DNA of 64,000 bases, taken from assembly GCF_000316625.1 (NCBI RefSeq), contig NC_019676.1, positions 1,289,001 to 1,353,000 of the forward strand, read 5' to 3'. This DNA comes from Nostoc sp. PCC 7107 (lineage in GTDB: Bacteria > Cyanobacteriota > Cyanobacteriia > Cyanobacteriales > Nostocaceae). The position numbers and the translations under genes were made by a program. Below are positions 27,305 through 36,869 of the stretch, one piece after another. The notes under the pieces were generated by a model. That model ran no database searches and was not told where the DNA came from. It saw only the letters and a program-made list of their open reading frames with translations. The first letter of the stretch is position 1, and every line of letters begins with the position of its first letter.

Positions 27305-27628
27305 ATGAAAAATATGAAATACTCCATATCCTCCCGCCTAGTTATGGCTACATTGGTGGCTACAGGAGCATTGTTATCCATCACTCCAGTCAATGCTCAA
27401 CAGACCCCAGAAACTGTAGCTAATGGAATATACCATCCCAGAGAGTCCAGATTTTTCCGCGAGGGAAGAGAAAAATTTGAAAGAGAAATCGGATTTTTGC
27501 AAAAAGATAGTATTTCTTCTCTAGAGGGTATCCTCAAAATTACTCCACAACCAACACCCATCATCAAGCAGCCACTTCTTGAAAATCCTCAATATTTACC
27601 GAATAACAAAGCTCTACCATCAGATTAA
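27305..27628 (+). CDS. small secreted protein of unknown function
   Basis: 107 residues from the ATG at 27305; an ATG nine bases later is equally possible. A Sec signal peptide is clear: basic start, hydrophobic LVMATLVATGALLSI, and probable cleavage after PVNA. The mature part is polar with REGREKFEREIGFLQ and a proline-rich end (TPQPTPIIKQP). No family recognised. A palindromic terminator follows at 27674-27697, which supports a single-gene transcript. Confidence 0.65.
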   Translation: MKNMKYSISSRLVMATLVATGALLSITPVNAQQTPETVANGIYHPRESRFFREGREKFEREIGFLQKDSISSLEGILKITPQPTPIIKQPLLENPQYLPNNKALPSD

Positions 27629-27673
27629 TCAGAGAATCATCCAGTGGAAGATGATTAGTCAGAAATGAATGAC

Positions 27674-27697
27674 AAAAAGCTGCGATCGCAGCTTTTT
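27674..27697. terminator. bidirectional terminator built around a HIP1 octamer
   Basis: AAAAAGCTGC-GATC-GCAGCTTTTT forms a 10-bp stem with a GATC loop and a T-run built into the right arm. The centre is GCGATCGC, the HIP1 octamer. It stands 46 bases behind the small secreted protein gene. Confidence 0.8.
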
Positions 27698-27774
27698 GCT
27701 TATTACAGGTCATATACTAAGGAGAATAAAAATAATTCAGTATAAACGAAAATAACTATTGAGGGCAATAAATT

Positions 27775-28395
27775 ATGATTCAAGCTTTAAATAAACTAGT
27801 AACCTTTGAAGATTTTGCAGCTTGGCGACCGGAAGGTGGAAGATACGAATTACATAATGGCATTATTATTGAAATGGCACAACCAGTTGGAGACCATGAA
27901 GATGTTGTTGGTTTTTTAGCACTAGAAATATCTGCCGAAATCAAGCGTCTAAATCTACCTTATTACATTCCAAAAACTGTATTAGTCAAACCACTTGAAT
28001 GTGAATCAGCTTATTCACCAGACATATTAATAATCAATCGAGCAAATTTAGTAAATGAGCCTCTATGGAAAAATAAATCAACTGTATCTCAATCTGCATC
28101 TATTCCATTAGTTATTGAAGTTGTTAGTAGTAACTGGCGGGATGACTACTACAAAAAATTAGCTGATTATGAAGCTATAGGCATTCTTGAATATTGGATT
28201 ATAGATTACGCAGCTTGTGGTGCTAGAAAGTTTATTGGTAATCCTAAAGTACCTACTATATCTATTTATCAACTAATCGATGGTGAGTACCAAGTTACTC
28301 AATTTAGAGGCGATGCCCATATTGTCTCATCCACTTTCCCCGAATTGAATTTAACCGCCAGACAGATTTTGCAAGCTGGCGGTCTGCCAACGTAG
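27775..28395 (+). CDS. Uma2 family (DUF820) putative endonuclease
   Basis: 206 residues, the typical length. The PD-(D/E)xK-like core is visible: PEGGRYELHNGIIIEM, SPDILIINR (catalytic Asp), PLVIEVVSSNWRDDYYKKLADYE (Glu and Lys, here split as IEVVSSN then DYYKK) and GILEYWIID. This family is greatly expanded in cyanobacteria and its substrate is unknown. It stands alone, followed by a strong hairpin shared with the convergent pilQ. Confidence 0.9.
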   Translation: MIQALNKLVTFEDFAAWRPEGGRYELHNGIIIEMAQPVGDHEDVVGFLALEISAEIKRLNLPYYIPKTVLVKPLECESAYSPDILIINRANLVNEPLWKNKSTVSQSASIPLVIEVVSSNWRDDYYKKLADYEAIGILEYWIIDYAACGARKFIGNPKVPTISIYQLIDGEYQVTQFRGDAHIVSSTFPELNLTARQILQAGGLPT

Positions 28396-28437
28396 CCAAA
28401 ACCGCACATCTAGCAGAATAGCAGAGGCTCTTCAAAT

Positions 28438-28475
28438 CAAGAGACTGAATGCTATTTTGAGCATTCAGTCTCTTG
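28438..28475. terminator. 16-bp-stem hairpin between convergent Uma2 and pilQ genes
   Basis: CAAGAGACTGAATGCT and AGCATTCAGTCTCTTG form a perfect 16-bp stem with loop ATTTTG. The gene ends converge on it, so it may stop both transcripts. T-tracts on either side are weak. Confidence 0.75.
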
Positions 28476-28551
28476 ACTTTTGAATTGAGCTTAGTTTCTG
28501 TTCAACAATTAGGGTGCAGAAAGTGGGTTATATTGCTGCTTTTTTAACAGC

Positions 28552-30963
28552 TTACCGCTTAGGCGCACTCAAACCACGACGCTCCAGAATTTGCCGCACC
28601 TCTGGGCTGGGGGTGTAGTTATAGCCGTAAGAAGAATTTTCCGAATCATCCATAACTTGAGGTGTGAGTAACACAATTACCTCATTACGCTGATTATTTT
28701 TGTTTGTTCTTCTAAACAGTGAACCAATTAGCGGTAAATCTCCCAAAATAGGGATTTTAGAAACGGTTACTCGGTCTTGGTCTTGAATAATCCCTGAAAG
28801 AATTAGTGTCTGACCATCACGTAACCGAATTAAGCCAGAATTGAGCGATCGCTCCGATACTAAGAATATACTTTGAGTATTACCGCCTCCGAGATTAATT
28901 TCTGCTGAAGATTGGGGGGCTTTTACAATTGGAGCTACTGATAATGACACAAAACCATTGTCATCAATTCTGTCAACTTTGACAGCTAATGTGAGTCCCA
29001 CACTTGTTTTCTCGGCGGTCACTGTTTGTATAGCAGTATCACTACCACGAGTTATTTCATTCTTAACGTTTCCTACTACTTCTTGAGTCAGGTTAACATT
29101 AGCGGTTTGACCTTCTTGCACAATTAATGTTGGGTCTGTCAAAATCTTGGCATTACCACTTGTCACCTGAGCTTGCAAACTAGCAAGAAAACGTTTGGGG
29201 AATTGAAATAAAGTTGGCAAAGAGGTAGTAGCTGTACCAAGAGCGCCTTGTGAAACCGTCGATGTACCATCAGCGTTTCTTGTAATGATAGTATCTGTTG
29301 CTGAAGTAATATTGGAAAACCCTGGTTGTAAAGGGTCTCCAGTAGGCGCAACAGGTTGATAGAAGGTAGCAGATCCTGAATTAGCTACTCTAGTGATGTT
29401 ACCATTTGCGTCTACTACTACAGTACCTGGGCTAGTTCCTGGAATAGATACAGTATTATTTGGATCTAAGAAAGGCGATCCTTGAATTGGGTTTGTAATG
29501 ACTGGTGTACTAGTTACACTGCTGCTTGCTTCAGCACTAGTAGCTGGTCGAGAACCCCCAAAATTCAAAGATGCAGCACCGCCATCATTCACAAAAAAGT
29601 TATTGCCAACACCAAAAGAAAAACTGGTGTTAGTGTTGTGGGTGTTTAAAAGGTTAACATCAACAATTTTGACGTTAACTGCTACTTGACGGCGACGAAT
29701 ATCAAGCTGTGTAAGCTGAGAAATGGCTATATCAATCTGTTTGGTAGGGCCAATCAAGGTTATAGAATTTGTCCGTTCATCACCTAATGCCTGCAAACCT
29801 CGTAATAAAGGTGTTGTGTATTTAGAATCATCAAGAGTGAGACGTTCAATTCTTGTTTCTGTTGTTGTCTGACTTTGAGTGACTGGGTTAGCTCCAGCAC
29901 CCACAGGTACAGCAGTCACATTGGTTACTTGTCTTTCTCTGGTAACTGCACTTTCAGCCCCCATTCCAACTAAAAAGTTCAACGCCACTCCTACATTTAC
30001 CTGATTTAGTCGCAAGCTACGCACAACAACATCACGAGTTGAATTAGGTAACTTAGTCCCAACAAAAACTGTACGACCATTGCGGTTAGCTTCTAAACCA
30101 CTTAAACGCAAGACATAGTTAAACACATCTTGTACAGGCTCGTTCTCTATATCTAAAGAGATTGTTTGAGAGCCGGTGGTAGTAGGAGCAGCACCTTGCT
30201 GGCCTCCAGCAGGATCACCACTGATATAAGCCAAATTGAGGTTAGCTGCACGCGCCAAAAGCGATAATACTTCCCGTACTGGTGCATCTCGCAGCACCAA
30301 CCGAGGAACACGTTCTTGGGTTCCTAAATCAATCACACTCGGAGAAGCATCTGTAGCCGAAACCGCAATATCTCCTACTGGTGGAGCAACGGCTCTAGGC
30401 AAAAAAGGAGGGGCTTGGTTTACCGGTTGACCAGGGCCAGCGGCTTGAGCAGGTCTGCTATCAATACTAATTTCCGGGTTAGGAACAAGAACATCTGGCT
30501 TTTGATTTGGTTGCACTGAAACCGGAACATTTGCAGACGGCGCTGATGCGGTGGTTCCTGTTGATGGGGTAAAGCCAAGGGTGAGTCTGTCATCTTTTCG
30601 TACCACTGGTTGGCTACCTGGTGCATCGTTGTCACCAGTTACTATCACCCGAATGCTATTAGCGTCTAGTTGAACAACTTCAACAGAAGCAATTCCCGAT
30701 GTGGGTTTATCTTGACGGAAGTTACCCCTTTGTGGTAAACGTAGTTGAGCATTAATAATATCAGAAACTAAAGTTTTACCTCTTTTAGTCGTAAAAACCT
30801 GTGGGCGAGAACCTAAAGATGTCTTTAGAACAACATCAATGCCACCATCAACAGCATTTAACTTGACATCATTAATTTGCGTTACCTGCGCCCACCCCGG
30901 TTGAGCTGCCAAAAATGTCAAAGCAGCACCCAATATTAAACTATTACCGTGAAGCTGTTTCAC
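28552..30963 (-). CDS. pilQ: type IV pilus secretin PilQ
   Basis: 803 residues from a GTG with GAGGA 8 bases upstream. A signal peptide (LILGAALTFLAAQPGWA) precedes an AMIN domain (~28-110, peptidoglycan binding). A proline/glutamine-rich linker follows, then a secretin N0/STN-like domain (~215-300) and an N1 domain that includes NSITLIGPTKQIDIA. The C-terminal secretin domain ends with the conserved VSKIPILGDLPLIGSLFRR. It forms the outer-membrane pore for pili used in motility and DNA uptake. It is the last gene of pilM-pilN-pilO-pilQ, with a 102-bp gap after pilO. Confidence 0.95.
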   Translation of the reverse strand: MKQLHGNSLILGAALTFLAAQPGWAQVTQINDVKLNAVDGGIDVVLKTSLGSRPQVFTTKRGKTLVSDIINAQLRLPQRGNFRQDKPTSGIASVEVVQLDANSIRVIVTGDNDAPGSQPVVRKDDRLTLGFTPSTGTTASAPSANVPVSVQPNQKPDVLVPNPEISIDSRPAQAAGPGQPVNQAPPFLPRAVAPPVGDIAVSATDASPSVIDLGTQERVPRLVLRDAPVREVLSLLARAANLNLAYISGDPAGGQQGAAPTTTGSQTISLDIENEPVQDVFNYVLRLSGLEANRNGRTVFVGTKLPNSTRDVVVRSLRLNQVNVGVALNFLVGMGAESAVTRERQVTNVTAVPVGAGANPVTQSQTTTETRIERLTLDDSKYTTPLLRGLQALGDERTNSITLIGPTKQIDIAISQLTQLDIRRRQVAVNVKIVDVNLLNTHNTNTSFSFGVGNNFFVNDGGAASLNFGGSRPATSAEASSSVTSTPVITNPIQGSPFLDPNNTVSIPGTSPGTVVVDANGNITRVANSGSATFYQPVAPTGDPLQPGFSNITSATDTIITRNADGTSTVSQGALGTATTSLPTLFQFPKRFLASLQAQVTSGNAKILTDPTLIVQEGQTANVNLTQEVVGNVKNEITRGSDTAIQTVTAEKTSVGLTLAVKVDRIDDNGFVSLSVAPIVKAPQSSAEINLGGGNTQSIFLVSERSLNSGLIRLRDGQTLILSGIIQDQDRVTVSKIPILGDLPLIGSLFRRTNKNNQRNEVIVLLTPQVMDDSENSSYGYNYTPSPEVRQILERRGLSAPKR

Positions 30964-31065
30964 AGTTCATTCCTCACTTTATAAACATTTTTAAGCAACA
31001 CTTGTTGAGAAAAAGCAGCCCTATTAGCTCTAAAACTCTTCTTTTTTTCTACTCAGCACTCAGTA

Positions 31066-31833
31066 CTATTGTTTAGGCGGCGCTTTAGGAGCAGCCGCAG
31101 CTAGTTCTTCTGTCGTAAGCGGTATTAAAGCCTGTAATTGGAAAGATGTAGTAATTGGCGGAGGCCCTACTTGACGTACGACTTTGCCTGATTGGGTATT
31201 AGCTTGTACTGGAGCTAAGACTGACTGATAATCTCTAACTATTAACAAAGGCTGTAAACGCTCTATATTTCGCAGAATAGATTGAGTTTGCTCATAAGTG
31301 CCAACAAATTCGACATTTATGCTTATGCGTTTCAGTTTGTTATCGACGGCTACACCCAAAGAGCCATCTGTAATCGGTTCTGCTTTATTAGTAGTTGGTG
31401 CAAACTTTTGGAGTTTGGCTTTAACAGCATTAGGTGGAACTTGAGCATTACCAGACTCAACCAATCGATTTAAATCTAGTAGCAAAGTATCTAAAGTTTT
31501 TTCGTTAGAAAACAAGCCTAAAACTTGAATTTTTTGTTGTTTTGCATCAGCCAAGTCTTTTTTTACTTGGTCGATTTGTTTGAGGGTGGCTTTTTTCTGG
31601 TCAATTTGTCCTTGTAGTTCTCCAGTTTTTGCTTGCTGCTGTTGATAGTTTTCCCATGCTGGCATTACCATGTTGAGCAGTATAAATAAAGCTCCAAACA
31701 GCCCTACTACCCCCGCGATCATGCCAATAATTTGGGGAGTGAAGCTAATACCAAAAACTACAGGGTAGGGCGATGCACCTGAATCAAATTCTTCGCCCTG
31801 ATCGGCGAAATTCAAATCTTCACTCAGCGTCAT
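31066..31833 (-). CDS. pilO: type IV pilus alignment protein PilO
   Basis: 255 residues: a cytoplasmic start, one membrane helix at about 34-56 (IIGMIAGVVGLFGALFILL), a periplasmic coiled coil (YQQQQAKTGELQGQIDQKKA region) and a ferredoxin-like C-terminal domain. It pairs with PilN to link PilM to the secretin. The start overlaps the pilN stop by 4 bases (translational coupling). The C-terminus is alanine/proline-rich (ELAAAAPKAPPKQ). Confidence 0.88.
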   Translation of the reverse strand: MTLSEDLNFADQGEEFDSGASPYPVVFGISFTPQIIGMIAGVVGLFGALFILLNMVMPAWENYQQQQAKTGELQGQIDQKKATLKQIDQVKKDLADAKQQKIQVLGLFSNEKTLDTLLLDLNRLVESGNAQVPPNAVKAKLQKFAPTTNKAEPITDGSLGVAVDNKLKRISINVEFVGTYEQTQSILRNIERLQPLLIVRDYQSVLAPVQANTQSGKVVRQVGPPPITTSFQLQALIPLTTEELAAAAPKAPPKQ

Positions 31834-32594
31834 TTCGGGATGACTCCTGTTTGTTGCATAGTGCGAATTCTAGCGACTAGTCCTATCGTGCCTTTTTGTT
31901 CTAACTCCCGGACTAATTCGGAAGCTGGAACATCACTTAAACTCGATTGGATTGTGTATTTAACTATTTGCGGCGGTTTGATGGGAACTTTAGATGTATT
32001 TGTAGTTGGTGGTAGCGGTGCATCTATTAAGCTTGCAGTGGTAATTCTGCTGTCTGAAGCTTTCAAAAATTGAGACTGTTGCAGACTCAATAAGAAGTCG
32101 TTGACATCGTTAAAAGACCGAGCTACTCCGGTGATTTCGATACCACCAGCCGGATTGCTTGGCGGTTGGCCTTCAGCGGCTGGAGTGGGTAGAAGTTGTT
32201 TGACGTTCTCGATTTGGACTGGGCCGGGAATGCGATCGCGCAAATCTTGTAACATTGCTGACCAAGGCCGAATTTGGTCAAATACAGTTACTAAACTTTG
32301 GGTTTCCCCTTTAACTGCATTCGTTTCTTCCTTGATTTTGTTAACATTTCCTATTTCTGTATCTAATTTAGTGACTTCTTGCTGTAACTGTGCTATGTTC
32401 TGCTCTAGTTCACCATTTTTACTTTGCAGTATCCACCAACCAGCCCCTGCAAAAATCGGTAAACATAAACCCAAGCCAACTCCTAAAAAAATAGGTTTAC
32501 GATCTCCTGCTGGAAGTTTTCGACCCCCTTTTTTGTCACTCTTATTTTGATAAATCGGGCGGTCTTTGAGAAAGTTAACATCTAAACTGTACAT
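31830..32594 (-). CDS. pilN: type IV pilus alignment protein PilN
   Basis: 254 residues from the ATG at 32594 (MYSLDVNFLKDRPIYQ), 4 bases behind the pilM stop, with GGGAGG upstream. A longer frame starting inside pilM is less likely. The N-terminal DVNFLKDR stretch binds PilM (the INLLP-like motif of PilN). One membrane helix follows at about 36-56, then a coiled coil and a periplasmic ferredoxin-like domain. Its operon position and layout support the call. Confidence 0.88.
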   Translation of the reverse strand: MYSLDVNFLKDRPIYQNKSDKKGGRKLPAGDRKPIFLGVGLGLCLPIFAGAGWWILQSKNGELEQNIAQLQQEVTKLDTEIGNVNKIKEETNAVKGETQSLVTVFDQIRPWSAMLQDLRDRIPGPVQIENVKQLLPTPAAEGQPPSNPAGGIEITGVARSFNDVNDFLLSLQQSQFLKASDSRITTASLIDAPLPPTTNTSKVPIKPPQIVKYTIQSSLSDVPASELVRELEQKGTIGLVARIRTMQQTGVIPK

Positions 32595-32598
32595 TCTG

Positions 32599-33705
32599 TC
32601 ATACCTCCCGCATTCCGAGGCCAAGTACAATCGCTAAAGCAGAGCGTTGTAAAGTTGGATATTTTTGTTCATCAACTTGCAAAGATAACGCCCCAACCGG
32701 GTCTATTTGGGTCGTTGGCAAACTCAAGCGTTGTGTAAAAAACTCATCTAGCTGTTGCAGACCGCCACCTGGCCCAGCCAAAATAAGCTGCGCTATTTCT
32801 AAGTTTTCACTCTGATTCAAGTAAAAATCGATAGAACGGCGCAGTTCATCTGTGAGTTCCCCCAAAACTCTCATCATCGCCGCCATACCAGGGTTAATTC
32901 CTGTAACCCCAGTTTGCCCACCATCCATAGGGGTCGCAGGAATAGTCATTTCCTGTAAAAGTTCCATATCTCGTGATGTGGGTAAACTCATAGCCCTTGC
33001 TAAGGCTTCTTGCATTTGATAAGTGCCAATTGGCACTGTCCGTGAAAATTGTGGGACTCCATTCACGATGATGGCTATTTCTGTACTATCAAACTCAATG
33101 TCAACAAGTACAGCCGCTTCCTGTGGGCCAAATTGCCGCAGTTGTTCACGGATTGTCCGAATCAGCGCAAAACTGTTAATCTCTAAAACATCGATTTGCA
33201 ATCCTGCCTGCTCAAACGTACTCAGATATGTATCTGTCACTTCCTTGCGAGTAGCAACTAACAATACTTGTACTTTTTCAATGCCATCCTCATCTACAAA
33301 ATACCCAAGTTTTTGATAATCTACATCAGCCTCCTCACGGGGATATGGTAAATACAAACCAGCTTCATGATTTAACACCATGTCCCGTAATTCTTTGTCA
33401 TCTAACTCAGCTGGCACTGGGATAAGACGTACGATAGAATCTCGTCCAGGTACACCGGTAGCAACACGAGAAGCCTTGATTTTGCTTTCAGCCAAGCCTT
33501 GCTGAATGATTTGCGCCATTGTTGGGGGGTCAGTAATTTGACCATCTGTCACCACACCTTCGGGAACTGGTATAGATGTCAAAGATTCTAGTTTTAAGCC
33601 TTGGCGCATCTTGCGTAACTGAACGATATTTACCCGTTCTGAAGCAAGTTCGATGCCAACCCCTTTATTAGATTTGCCAAACAGACTATTGAAGCTTTTC
33701 ACCAC
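32599..33705 (-). CDS. pilM: type IV pilus inner-membrane platform protein PilM (actin-like)
   Basis: 368 residues of actin/FtsA-like fold: KGVGIELASERVNIVQLR (phosphate 1), AAVLVDIEFDSTEIAIIVNG (phosphate 2) and AQLILAGPGGGLQQLDEF (adenosine motif). It binds ATP in the cytoplasm and the N-terminus of PilN. It begins with two adjacent GTG codons (33705 or 33702); CGGAA upstream fits the second one better. It is the first gene of pilMNOQ and is divergent from the binding-protein gene at 33845. Confidence 0.92.
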   Translation of the reverse strand: MVKSFNSLFGKSNKGVGIELASERVNIVQLRKMRQGLKLESLTSIPVPEGVVTDGQITDPPTMAQIIQQGLAESKIKASRVATGVPGRDSIVRLIPVPAELDDKELRDMVLNHEAGLYLPYPREEADVDYQKLGYFVDEDGIEKVQVLLVATRKEVTDTYLSTFEQAGLQIDVLEINSFALIRTIREQLRQFGPQEAAVLVDIEFDSTEIAIIVNGVPQFSRTVPIGTYQMQEALARAMSLPTSRDMELLQEMTIPATPMDGGQTGVTGINPGMAAMMRVLGELTDELRRSIDFYLNQSENLEIAQLILAGPGGGLQQLDEFFTQRLSLPTTQIDPVGALSLQVDEQKYPTLQRSALAIVLGLGMREV

Positions 33706-33844
33706 AGTTCCGCCGGACTACTAAATTGGAAATTTAAATTGTCAACGCAGTATATTGCGTCTTTACGGGTAATTGATTTAGCCTATAATCTCGTTAATTC
33801 TCCATAAGCTTTTCATTTCTATCAAGGGTGAAAATACTGGTAAA

Positions 33845-35143
33845 ATGATTCGATTGCAAAAATTCAAACAACTAACAGCTTGGGCAATAATTGGTTTATT
33901 GACCAGTTGGATTGTCAGTTGCAGCACAGGTAACGTCGGCACAAGTCCAAAACAAGGTACAACGGAAGTAGCCAATATTGAGTTTTGGACAATGCAACTC
34001 CAACCTCAATTTACTGACTACTTTAAAACTTTGATTTCTAATTTTGAGTCACAAAATCCCGGTGTAAAAATTAACTGGGTTGATGTGCCTTGGTCTGCTA
34101 TGGAGAACAAAATTTTAACAGCTGTCTCCGCAAAAACGCCACCTGATGTTGTTAACCTCAATCCAGATTTTGCGTCCCAACTAGCAGGACGAAATGCGTG
34201 GTTAGACTTAGATACCACAATTCCCCAAGATGTGCGTTCTGCATATTTACCTAATATTTGGAAAGCCAGTACACTTAATGGCAAAAGTTTTGGAATTCCC
34301 TGGTATCTCACAACACGGTTAACTATTTATAACACTGATTTATTGAAACAGGCAGATATCAGTAAACCACCGGGTACATACACAGAATTAGCAGAGGTAG
34401 CACAACAAATTAAAAATAAAACTGGTAAATATGCCTTTTTTATCACTTTTGTACCGCAAGACTCCGGGGAAGTGATGGAGTCTTTGGTACAAATGGGAGT
34501 GACTTTAGTCGATGCTGAAGGTAAAGCAGCTTTTAATTCACCACAAGGTAAAGCTGCATTTCAGTATTGGGTTGACTTGTACAAAAAAGGACTACTACCA
34601 AAAGAAGTATTAACCCAAGGTCATCGTCATGCTATTGATTTATATCAATCTGGTGAAACTGCATTTTTAGCGTCGGGGCCGGAATTCCTCAAAACAATAG
34701 CTAATAATGCGCCAAAAATTGCTCAAGCATCAGCCATAGCACCACAAATCACTGGCGATACTGGTAAGAAAAATGTGGCGGTGATGAATGTAATTATTCC
34801 TCGCGCTACTAAACATCCTGATGCAGCTACTAAGTTTGCCTTATTTGTCACGAATGACACAAATCAATTAGCTTTTGCTAAAGCTGCGAATGTTTTACCT
34901 TCGACTACCAAAGCATTATCTGATAGTTACTTTAAAGATATGCCAGCTAATGCCTCTACAGTTGAAAAAGCCAGGGTCATTAGTGCTACACAATTACAAC
35001 AAGCTGAGGTATTAACTCCAAAATTAAAAGATTTCAAGAAATTACAAAAAGCAGTTTATGACAATTTACAAGCAGCTATGTTAGGGCAGAAAACTGTAGA
35101 TAAAGCTGTTGAAGATGCAGCGCAACAGTGGAATAACCGTTAA
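33845..35143 (+). CDS. sugar-type ABC transporter substrate-binding lipoprotein
   Basis: 432 residues, an extracellular solute-binding protein family 1 member. The lipobox IVSC puts the lipidated Cys at 26. The mature part has IEFWTMQLQPQF, NPGVKINWVDVPW and PPDVVNLNPDFASQLA, typical of maltose/glycerol-3-phosphate-type binding proteins, and GIPWYLTTRLTIYN. It presumably binds a sugar or polyol. No permease or ATPase gene is adjacent, so its partners are encoded elsewhere. A terminator follows directly. Confidence 0.88.
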   Translation: MIRLQKFKQLTAWAIIGLLTSWIVSCSTGNVGTSPKQGTTEVANIEFWTMQLQPQFTDYFKTLISNFESQNPGVKINWVDVPWSAMENKILTAVSAKTPPDVVNLNPDFASQLAGRNAWLDLDTTIPQDVRSAYLPNIWKASTLNGKSFGIPWYLTTRLTIYNTDLLKQADISKPPGTYTELAEVAQQIKNKTGKYAFFITFVPQDSGEVMESLVQMGVTLVDAEGKAAFNSPQGKAAFQYWVDLYKKGLLPKEVLTQGHRHAIDLYQSGETAFLASGPEFLKTIANNAPKIAQASAIAPQITGDTGKKNVAVMNVIIPRATKHPDAATKFALFVTNDTNQLAFAKAANVLPSTTKALSDSYFKDMPANASTVEKARVISATQLQQAEVLTPKLKDFKKLQKAVYDNLQAAMLGQKTVDKAVEDAAQQWNNR

Positions 35144-35156
35144 CTTTGAAAGTCTC

Positions 35157-35195
35157 ATAACCTCGATTTCTTGAAGAAGTCGGGGTTATTTTTGT
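35157..35195 (+). terminator. terminator after binding-protein gene
   Basis: ATAACCTCGATTTCTT and AGAAGTCGGGGTTAT pair around GA, with one G-T and minor mismatch, followed by TTTTTG. It begins 14 bases behind the stop codon and ends next to the convergent folC stop. Confidence 0.8.
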
Positions 35196-36437
35196 TTATG
35201 CGTGATTTAATGTTGCTAAAAAATGACCAATTAAATAAAGGGAACCACACAAAACTACTAAATTATCTGTGTCAGTAAATGCTGATTCTAATGCTGAGGA
35301 TAAATCACTGTATGTTTGACACAAACTTAGTTCTGGAAAAATATTATTAGCTAGATTTGCTAATTCTACGGGATTGGCTGAACTATTATCTGGTACTGGG
35401 AGTAAATATAATTTATCGCCTGTTCGGAGTAAAGCTTGAAAAATTTCGCTATGCTCTTTTGTCGAGAGCATTCCCATGATCCAAGTTACATTTTGAGTAT
35501 TTAAACTATCTACATAATTGCGTAAAACTTTAGCTGCTGCGGGGTTATGTGCGCCATCAATTAATAATTGATAATTGTGCCAAGTCAGCCATTGCATTCG
35601 TCCTGGCCATTTGGTTTTTGCCATACCGTTGATTATGGCTGATTGAGAAATTTCCCATCCTTTTTGTTGGAGAATTTCTAATGTTGTTAAGGCTAAAGCT
35701 GAATTAGTTAATTGAATTTGCCCTTGTAATGGTAAAGGATATTGAAGTGTCTGATATTCTGCCCATCCGGGAGAGATTTGCAGCGCAGGTTGGGGTGTAA
35801 ATATTGGGCATTGTAATTCGTCGGCACGCGATCGCACAACTTTTTCTGCATCAGCTGGCAATGAACCCATGACAACAGGACACCCAGGCTTGATAATTCC
35901 GGCTTTTTCTCTAGCAATATCGCCTACCGTTGGCCCTAATTGTTGCCAATGTTCGCGGCTAATGGAAGTAATAACTGTCACCAAGGGTTCAGAACAGACA
36001 TTAGTCGCATCTAAACGGCCGCCTAACCCAACTTCTATTACTGCAATGTCAACTTGTTGCTGGGCAAAATACAACCAAGCAGCTGCGGTAATAATTTCAA
36101 ACTGAGTGGGATATTCATCATCAGAGGAAACAGCCGCCTGGACTGTTTGCAAAAGTTGACTCAATTCCTCTGAAGAAATTGGCTGTTCATTGATACAAAT
36201 CCGTTCTGTCCAATCAATGAGATGGGGAGAAATGTAACGCCCTGTCCGATAACCAGCTTCTGTAAGTACTGAAGAGAGATATGCACAGACAGAACCTTTA
36301 CCGTTTGTACCAGCAACGTGAATCACAGAGATGCGATCGTGGGGGTTGCCCAGGTTTGCCAACAGTTTGACAATACGTGAAAGTCCCAGATTTACACCAA
36401 AATGTTGCAAGGGTTGAAGTAAAGAATCAATATTCAC
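35196..36437 (-). CDS. folC: bifunctional folylpolyglutamate/dihydrofolate synthase
   Basis: 413 residues of Mur-ligase type. VIHVAGTNGKGSVCAYLSS (~38-56) is the P-loop block, SPHLIDWTERICIN the folate-binding loop, VEVGLGGRLDATN the second ligase block and LLIDGAHNPAA the C-terminal domain hallmark. It adds glutamate to dihydropteroate and folates in the cytosol. It lies 145 bp behind psbY on the same strand, but with a terminator and tandem repeats between them, so it is probably transcribed on its own. Confidence 0.93.
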   Translation of the reverse strand: MNIDSLLQPLQHFGVNLGLSRIVKLLANLGNPHDRISVIHVAGTNGKGSVCAYLSSVLTEAGYRTGRYISPHLIDWTERICINEQPISSEELSQLLQTVQAAVSSDDEYPTQFEIITAAAWLYFAQQQVDIAVIEVGLGGRLDATNVCSEPLVTVITSISREHWQQLGPTVGDIAREKAGIIKPGCPVVMGSLPADAEKVVRSRADELQCPIFTPQPALQISPGWAEYQTLQYPLPLQGQIQLTNSALALTTLEILQQKGWEISQSAIINGMAKTKWPGRMQWLTWHNYQLLIDGAHNPAAAKVLRNYVDSLNTQNVTWIMGMLSTKEHSEIFQALLRTGDKLYLLPVPDNSSANPVELANLANNIFPELSLCQTYSDLSSALESAFTDTDNLVVLCGSLYLIGHFLATLNHA

Positions 36438-36440
36438 AAA

Positions 36441-36513
36441 TGAAGTATGAAGTATTAAGTATGAAATGTGAAATTTTATTTTTTAACCTTCTGCCTTCTG
36501 CCTTCTGCCTTCT
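36441..36513. repeat. heptameric short tandem repeats (two families)
   Basis: TGAAGTATGAAGTATTAAG at 36441 on is a degenerate GTATGAA array. CCTTCTG occurs four times in tandem at 36487-36513 (the last unit CCTTCTA). These are typical heptameric repeats of heterocyst-forming cyanobacteria, here between folC and psbY. Confidence 0.75.
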
Positions 36514-36520
36514 ATCAACA

Positions 36521-36557
36521 AAACCGACTGCCCAGATTTACCAGAAACAGTCGGTTT
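36521..36557 (-). terminator. terminator behind psbY
   Basis: On the minus strand AAACCGACTG ... CAGTCGGTTT forms a 10-bp stem with a 17-base loop and is followed by TGTTG after the T-rich arm. It starts 25 bases behind the psbY stop. Confidence 0.75.
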
Positions 36558-36581
36558 AAAGGTGATAATGTAAATTTATGT

Positions 36582-36707
36582 TTAGGCTTCTCTGTTTAAA
36601 AAGCTTTGAACTTGTCTCAAAGCTGCTGCACCGATGTTAAACACAGCCCAGCCAGCTGCAACAGCGATAGGCGCTAAAACGATCGCTACACGAAAATCGA
36701 TATCCAT
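36582..36707 (-). CDS. psbY: photosystem II protein PsbY
   Basis: 41 residues: [20 protein letters not shown], then [20 protein letters not shown] and a final Ala. This is the cyanobacterial PsbY: a single membrane helix with the conserved AAGWAVFNI and RQVQxFLN segments. It is a low-mass thylakoid membrane subunit at the edge of photosystem II near cytochrome b559. AGAGGGG stands 8 bases before the ATG. It is a single-gene unit with its own terminator. Confidence 0.93.
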   Translation of the reverse strand: MDIDFRVAIVLAPIAVAAGWAVFNIGAAALRQVQSFLNREA

Positions 36708-36869
36708 AATTTAGAACCCCTCTGTTAAGTAGAAATTAAAGTTTTATCAACTCTTCTCATTTTTATTTTTAGCTGAAGTGGGCATTTTTTCCCAACTTCT
36801 ATGTAAAGAAAGATTAAATTTTGTCATTAGTCATTAGTTCTTCTCCCTTCCCTTATTCCATTCTCTCCT

